NCBI GenBank assembly: GCA_902806375.1
Contig: CADCWK010000373.1
Span: 1-18,721 of the forward strand
Origin: an uncultured Thermomicrobiales bacterium
Lineage (GTDB): Bacteria > Chloroflexota > Chloroflexia > Thermomicrobiales > UBA6265
Length of the DNA: 18,721 nt
Reading direction: 5' to 3'
Below the pieces are notes generated by a model that did no database searches, was not told the origin of the DNA, and was given only the letters and a program-made list of their open reading frames with translations. Positions within the stretch are counted from its first letter, which is position 1; each line of letters begins with the position of its first letter. A program made the translations under genes and the position numbers. Shown in pieces: positions 14,931 through 18,721 of the stretch.

Positions 14931-14959
14931 TGTTAACGAACCGTAAGGTCGCCGTTAAA
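14931..14959. promoter_or_regulatory. Putative Pho box: three 7-base repeats at 11-base spacing
   Basis: On the minus strand, toward phoB, the elements TTTAACG (14959-14953), CCTTACG (14948-14942) and GTTAACA (14937-14931) begin exactly 11 bases apart. This is the period of known Pho boxes, and TTAAC resembles the cyanobacterial CTTAACCT-type repeat. The elements lie about 105-135 bases upstream of the phoB start and in the divergent gap shared with the zinc-ribbon gene, so either or both genes could be controlled. A weak -10 (TAGGGT) lies about 27 bases further on toward phoB. Confidence 0.55.
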
Positions 14960-15072
14960 TCGACCGGGGCCCAGACGCTACGACTGGCTTAACCATTCCG
15001 GGTCAGGGGGCGGCTAGGCTGGGGGTGGTTGAGCAGGTCGGCCAGCGGTGGGGACTCACAGGAGGGCATGGC

Positions 15073-15318
15073 ATGATCGGCACCCAGGACTGGACCCAGG
15101 AGTGGCTCCGCCACGGTCAGACCGTCGGCGGGCTGGTCCGCGACACGCTGCGACGGAACCAGCCGCGGCCGGAGTGCCCGCGCTGTCAGTCGTCCCGGGC
15201 AGTGGCGATCGCCCGCATCGAGATCGAGGAACTGCCGGGCCACCCGCTCGTAGAGCAGCGGGACTGGCAGTGCCGGACCTGTCAGTCGACGATCCGCGAG
15301 ACGATCCCCGGCGTCTGA
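15073..15318 (+). CDS. Small two-CxxC zinc-ribbon-like protein, unknown function
   Basis: I do not recognise a named family. The 81-residue protein starts at the ATG at 15073, with an excellent AGGAGGG site at 15060-15066. An in-frame start at 15025 has no such site. It has an N-terminal helix-like part (TQDWTQEWLRHGQTVGGLVRD), then CPRC and CRTC pairs about 32 residues apart, a spacing fit for one zinc ribbon, with basic and polar residues between. There is no signal peptide or membrane segment, so it is probably cytoplasmic. It is divergent from phoB across a gap that holds the Pho box, and convergent with the S41 protease gene, 16 bases away. It may bind nucleic acid or act as a small regulator, but that is a guess. 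Confidence 0.75.
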   Translation: MIGTQDWTQEWLRHGQTVGGLVRDTLRRNQPRPECPRCQSSRAVAIARIEIEELPGHPLVEQRDWQCRTCQSTIRETIPGV

Positions 15319-15334
15319 TCACACGAGGCGATCC

Positions 15335-16678
15335 CTACCAGCCGAAGTCCGCGGCACTCGTCCCACCAGAGCGCAGCAGCGCGATCGCCGCGGTGAGCTG
15401 GTCATCGGTCCCGTCGGGCTCCCCCGCCCCGACGACGACGCCGACGGCGACCCCGACGCCTTCGAGGCGCTGCCGATCCGGGGTCAGCCACTCGGCGATC
15501 GTGACCCGCAGGATCGACTCGTCCTCGAAGGTGTGCACCCGCTGGACGGAGCCCTTGCCGAAGGTCGGGGTGCCCATCACCGTCGCCCGGCCATAGTCAC
15601 TGAGCGACGCGGCGACGATCTCGGAGGCGCTCGCCGTCCCCGCGTCGACCAGCACCACCAGCGGGAGGTCCGACACGATCCCGTCCACCGGGTTGAGGAC
15701 GGGCAGCGACTGGACGTCGTCCGAGTCACCGGCTCGGCCGACCGTCTCGTAGAGGGCTGGGCCGAGAGTCGCCGGGACGAACCGGCCGATCATCTCCTGG
15801 GCGGCGGTCACCGAGCCACCGCCGTTACCCCGGAGGTCGAGCACCAGCCCAGTGGCCCCGTCCGCCCGTGCACGGGCCAGCGCCTCGTCGAGTTGCCGTG
15901 TCGTGACGCCGGTGAACCCCGTCACCCGGATCTGCCCGATACGCGTCGCCGGGTCCAGCACATAGGTGACGACCGGAGCGTCGAGTTGCCGGCGCTCCAC
16001 CGGAACCGTCAGCGGCTCGACCAGCCCGGCCCGGAGGACGACCAGGGTCACGGTCGTCCCGACCTCGCCGCGGATGCGGACGCCGGCGTCCTCCGTCGTC
16101 GCACCGGTCAGGTCGTAGCCGTCCACCGCGATGAGCAGGTCGTCCGGCCGCAGGCCCGCCGCCTCGGCCGGTCCGCCAGCGAGGACCTGGACGATCGCGA
16201 GCGCGCCTTCTCGCTGCTGGACGGTGATCCCGATCCCGCCGTACTGGCCACTCAGCTGTTCGGTCAACGGGGCGGCGTCCTCGGGGGGGAGATACGACGT
16301 GTAAGGGTCGCCAGCCCCCTCGGCCAGGCCAACCAGCGCTCCCTGTTCGAGTCGCTCGTCGAAGGCCGCCTGCTCCGCGTCGTCGGTGGGCCCACGGTAG
16401 TACTCCGCGTCGAGCAGCCCGGCGACCTCATTGAGCCGCCCGGCGTCGACCGGTCCGCCCAGCCGGTCGACCAGTTCCCGCTCCGTCCAGACCCCGCCGA
16501 GGAAGGCGATGATGACCGTCAGCAGGACGCACAGGGCAATCAACGTCCGGACCAGTGGGTCGCGCCCCGCCCGGCGCGGGGCTGGCGTCTGCTGATCGAT
16601 CCCGGGACCGTTCTCCGGTTGGGACCGGTCTTCGACACCCGTCAACGGCGACGGCGAGTTCGGTTCTGCTGACGACAT
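15335..16678 (-). CDS. C-terminal processing protease, family S41, membrane-anchored, with PDZ domain
   Basis: This is a serine protease of the CtpA/CtpB type that trims exported or membrane proteins from their C termini (447 residues). The ATG at 16678 follows GAGGA. A cytoplasmic N terminus of about 40 polar residues leads to one membrane segment (about 42-64), with the rest outside. A PDZ domain follows, beginning near YGGIGITVQQ and covering PAEAAGLRPDDLLIAVDG. The protease core has LVLDLRGNGGG and the Ser350-Lys375 dyad (GTASASEI and PTFGKGSVQ), 25 residues apart as in CtpB, with Gln379 completing the triad. The strand order suggests it is transcribed alone. It could belong to envelope maintenance or a signalling cascade, but no partner is visible. 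Confidence 0.95.
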   Translation of the reverse strand: MSSAEPNSPSPLTGVEDRSQPENGPGIDQQTPAPRRAGRDPLVRTLIALCVLLTVIIAFLGGVWTERELVDRLGGPVDAGRLNEVAGLLDAEYYRGPTDDAEQAAFDERLEQGALVGLAEGAGDPYTSYLPPEDAAPLTEQLSGQYGGIGITVQQREGALAIVQVLAGGPAEAAGLRPDDLLIAVDGYDLTGATTEDAGVRIRGEVGTTVTLVVLRAGLVEPLTVPVERRQLDAPVVTYVLDPATRIGQIRVTGFTGVTTRQLDEALARARADGATGLVLDLRGNGGGSVTAAQEMIGRFVPATLGPALYETVGRAGDSDDVQSLPVLNPVDGIVSDLPLVVLVDAGTASASEIVAASLSDYGRATVMGTPTFGKGSVQRVHTFEDESILRVTIAEWLTPDRQRLEGVGVAVGVVVGAGEPDGTDDQLTAAIALLRSGGTSAADFGW

Positions 16679-16791
16679 GGGCGTCCTCTTCGTGGAACCG
16701 GGCCGCTGGCGCGGGGAGCCCGGGGGCGGTCGTGAACCGGGGACGTAGCCGTCCGGCGTGGTCGCCCGGTCGGTGTATGGGAAGATACGTG

Positions 16792-16818
16792 CATCGATCC
16801 GTCCATGACGGGTCGATG
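16792..16818. promoter_or_regulatory. Operator-like inverted repeat between the S41 protease gene and coaX
   Basis: Eleven-base arms CATCGATCCGT and ACGGGTCGATG surround CCATG, with a single T/G difference. It lies in the 205-base divergent gap, 66 bases before the coaX start. It could be a repressor site for either gene or a hairpin in the coaX leader. The rest of the gap shows nothing I can name with confidence. Confidence 0.4.
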
Positions 16819-16883
16819 TCGTGCAGGACCGGACAGACGCCCCGGCGAGATCGACCGAACGCTCAGCAGGAGTTCAGATCGCG

Positions 16884-17759
16884 ATGCTGCTCGCGTTCGA
16901 TGTCGGTAATACCAACACGCTCATCGGATTGTGCCGGATATCGGGTCCCGCCATCGACCACTCCTCCATCCTCGCGACCTGGCGGGTCTCCTCGTCGGCG
17001 ACCCGGTTGCCGGACGAGTGGTACGCCCTGCTCGACCCGCTGCTCCGGACGTGCGGCGCGACCGTGGACCAGATCAGCGCCGTGGTGATCGGGAGCGTGG
17101 TGCCCGACGTGCGGCGCTGGCTGGCCGACATGTGCCGATCACGGCTGCAGCTGGACCCGATCGTGGTCTCGGCGGCCCTTGACACGGGCATCCGGGTCGC
17201 GACCGAGCGCCCGCTGGCCACCGGGGCAGACCGGATCGCCAACGCCGTGGCGGCGCTGGCGATCGCCGGGGCGCCCAGTATCGTGGTCGACTTCGGGACC
17301 GCGACCAACATCGAGGTGATCGACCGGGATGGCGACCTCATCGGTGGGGCGATCGCCCCTGGCGCGGCGCTGGTGCTCGACGCGCTGACCAGCCGCGCGG
17401 CCCAGCTCTCGGCGGTCCCCATGCGGTTCCCGCCAACGCGCGGCATCGGCCGGGACACGACGGCCGCCGTCCAGTCCGGAAGCGTCGCCGGCTACCTCGA
17501 CCTGATCGAGGGAACCGTCCGGCGCATCCGGGAGGAACTCGGCGTCGACGCTCCGGTCCTGACGACGGGTGGACTGGCGGGCGTGTTCGTCGCGGCGTCC
17601 GACGTCCTGCGTGCCCATGAACCCCTGTTGACCCTGCTGGGTCTGCGGGCGATCGCCCTGCGGCAGGACGGCGTCGTCGAGGATCGGCGGCGCCCCGCCC
17701 GCGAGACCGTCTCCGCCAACGGGGACTTCGCCGTCAGCGACGTGTTGCTCATCCAGTAA
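16884..17759 (+). CDS. coaX: Type III pantothenate kinase CoaX
   Basis: CoaX phosphorylates pantothenate, the first committed step of coenzyme A synthesis, in the cytoplasm (291 residues). The ATG at 16884 fits the family start MLLAFDVGNTNTLIGL, with AGGAG 11 bases upstream. A GTG 21 codons earlier would add an unconserved leader. Motifs are the phosphate loop DVGNTNT, the pantothenate-site TGADRIANAVAALAIAG, the second glycine segment VVDFGTATNIEVID, and GGAIAPGAALVLDAL. The usual FGTATTFD reads FGTATNIE here, a mild variation. It is an ASKHA-fold enzyme, unrelated to CoaA. It is convergent with the M42 peptidase gene (10-base gap) and divergent from the S41 protease gene, so it is probably transcribed alone. 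Confidence 0.95.
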   Translation: MLLAFDVGNTNTLIGLCRISGPAIDHSSILATWRVSSSATRLPDEWYALLDPLLRTCGATVDQISAVVIGSVVPDVRRWLADMCRSRLQLDPIVVSAALDTGIRVATERPLATGADRIANAVAALAIAGAPSIVVDFGTATNIEVIDRDGDLIGGAIAPGAALVLDALTSRAAQLSAVPMRFPPTRGIGRDTTAAVQSGSVAGYLDLIEGTVRRIREELGVDAPVLTTGGLAGVFVAASDVLRAHEPLLTLLGLRAIALRQDGVVEDRRRPARETVSANGDFAVSDVLLIQ

Positions 17760-17769
17760 GTAACGTGCG

Positions 17770-18721
17770 CTAGATGAAGCTGAGATCCGTGTGCGGGCCG
17801 AACGCCCGGATCGCCGTCTCCAGCAGCCAGTAGCACCCGACGATGTCGTTGAGGTCGAGCACCTCGACGGGCGAGTGGGCGTAGCGCCGGGCGATGTTGA
17901 CGATCCCGGTCGGGATGCCGTCCCGGACCAGGTGGACGGCGGCCGCGTCCGAGTTGCCCCCGTAGAAGATCCCGCGCTGGTAGGGGATCCCGGCCTCCGT
18001 CGCGCTGGCGATGAGGAGGTCGCGCATGGCCGGCTGGCCGATGGCCCCGCCCCCTCCGCTCTGGCTGACCAGCGTGATGACCGGTCCGGCCCCGATCACC
18101 ATCGGCAGGTCGCGCGTGGCCGAGACATCGGGCGTGCCGCCGCTCGGCATCGTGTCGACGACGATCGCGGCGGTCGGGTTCAGGCGGTGCGTCACCATCA
18201 TGGCGCCGCGCAGGCCGACTTCCTCCTGGACCGTGACGACGAGGTAGAGCGTGCAGGTGAGGTCCTGCCCCTTGAGGCGTCGAGCGAGCTCGACGATCAG
18301 CGCGCAACTGACGCGGTTGTCCAGCGCCTTGCCGGCCAGCCGGTCGGGATTCGCGAGCAGGTGCGCGTCCGACTCGTAGGCGATCGGGTCGCCGACATCG
18401 ATCCCGAAGGCGCGGACCGCGGCGGCCGAATCGAAGCCGAGATCGACGTAGAGGTCACGGACAGGCGGTGCCAGCAGGCGTTCGGCCGGCGGCGTGATGT
18501 GCCCCGCCTTGGCCCCGATCACGCCGCGCGCTCCCCGCACGCGGACCTTTCGCCCGACCAGCAGCGTCTCGATCACCCCGCCGAGCTTCTCGAAGCGCAG
18601 CATGCCGTCCGGTTCGATCGCCTTGACCACCCCACCGATCTCGTCGCTGTGCGCGGCGACCATCAGCGTCGGCGCGCCGTCCGGACCATGGATCACGCCG
18701 ATGAGATTGCCGAACGGGTCG
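17770..18721 (-). CDS. M42-family metallo-aminopeptidase (5' end cut by window edge)
   Basis: This is a cytoplasmic dinuclear-metal peptidase of the M42 (FrvX/YsdC/TET aminopeptidase) family, which removes N-terminal residues from peptides. The frame is open to the right edge and gives 316 residues. The text DPFGNLIG before the first internal start is the usual M42 segment, so the true N terminus lies outside. The full set of metal and catalytic residues is visible: His in AAHSDEIG, bridging Asp in GKALDNR, the Glu pair in VTVQEEVGLRGA, Asp in VVDTMPSGG and His in RYAHSPVEV. The segment inserted between the first ligand and GKALDNR holds the small oligomerisation domain. Endoglucanase labels sometimes given to this family are not supported here. 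Confidence 0.95.
   Translation of the reverse strand, partial: DPFGNLIGVIHGPDGAPTLMVAAHSDEIGGVVKAIEPDGMLRFEKLGGVIETLLVGRKVRVRGARGVIGAKAGHITPPAERLLAPPVRDLYVDLGFDSAAAVRAFGIDVGDPIAYESDAHLLANPDRLAGKALDNRVSCALIVELARRLKGQDLTCTLYLVVTVQEEVGLRGAMMVTHRLNPTAAIVVDTMPSGGTPDVSATRDLPMVIGAGPVITLVSQSGGGGAIGQPAMRDLLIASATEAGIPYQRGIFYGGNSDAAAVHLVRDGIPTGIVNIARRYAHSPVEVLDLNDIVGCYWLLETAIRAFGPHTDLSFI

Noticed and set aside
15001..15035. G-rich stretch that might form a G-quadruplex.
   Set aside because: Only two runs of five G are present, with other G in pairs; not enough for a clear four-run motif.
15533..16672. Open frame of 379 codons on the plus strand opposite the S41 protease gene.
   Set aside because: It covers the protease gene with all its catalytic motifs and shows no protein family of its own.

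Overview
This is ordinary, gene-dense bacterial chromosome with very high GC content and no mobile element, rRNA, tRNA or CRISPR array that I can see. Several features suggest a member of the class Thermomicrobia (Chloroflexota), such as a relative of Sphaerobacter or Nitrolancea. These are the high GC, the exported proteins whose mature ends begin with Q-D-A/S-T-P and an A-T-P-G-rich linker, the binding proteins without lipid anchors, and the HslUV, Pst and M42 gene mix. That placement is inference, not proof.

Layout. On the left, ligA (NAD-dependent DNA ligase, minus strand, cut by the left edge) is divergent from a plus-strand run of hslV, hslU and a ROK-family sugar kinase, which ends at a strong hairpin near 5224-5261. 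After a 344-base non-coding stretch with a promoter-like pair comes a plus-strand peptide/nickel-type ABC import cluster: two permeases and a Tat-exported binding protein (5606-9679). No ATPase genes accompany it. Elaborate hairpins lie between the second permease and the binding protein, and again after the binding protein.

From 9845 to 14825 the minus strand carries a phosphate locus, transcribed leftward: a PhoB-type response regulator, pstS, pstC, pstA and pstB. The regulator gene is preceded by three 7-base elements spaced exactly 11 bases apart that look like a Pho box. A second, two-element version lies before pstC. A strong hairpin separates pstS from pstCAB. Together these suggest phosphate-starvation control, with the binding protein made in excess over the membrane transporter. 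Neither phoU nor a sensor kinase gene is in the window.

On the right are a small two-CxxC zinc-ribbon protein (plus), a C-terminal processing protease of family S41 (minus), coaX encoding type III pantothenate kinase (plus), and an M42 metallo-aminopeptidase (minus, cut by the right edge).

The most interesting points are the putative Pho boxes, an HslV with an acidic C-terminal tail of about 64 residues and a short pro-region, the paired GCGA-loop hairpins flanking the binding-protein gene, the uncharacterised zinc-ribbon protein, and operator-like palindromes before ligA and coaX. I do not see a clear new multi-gene system.
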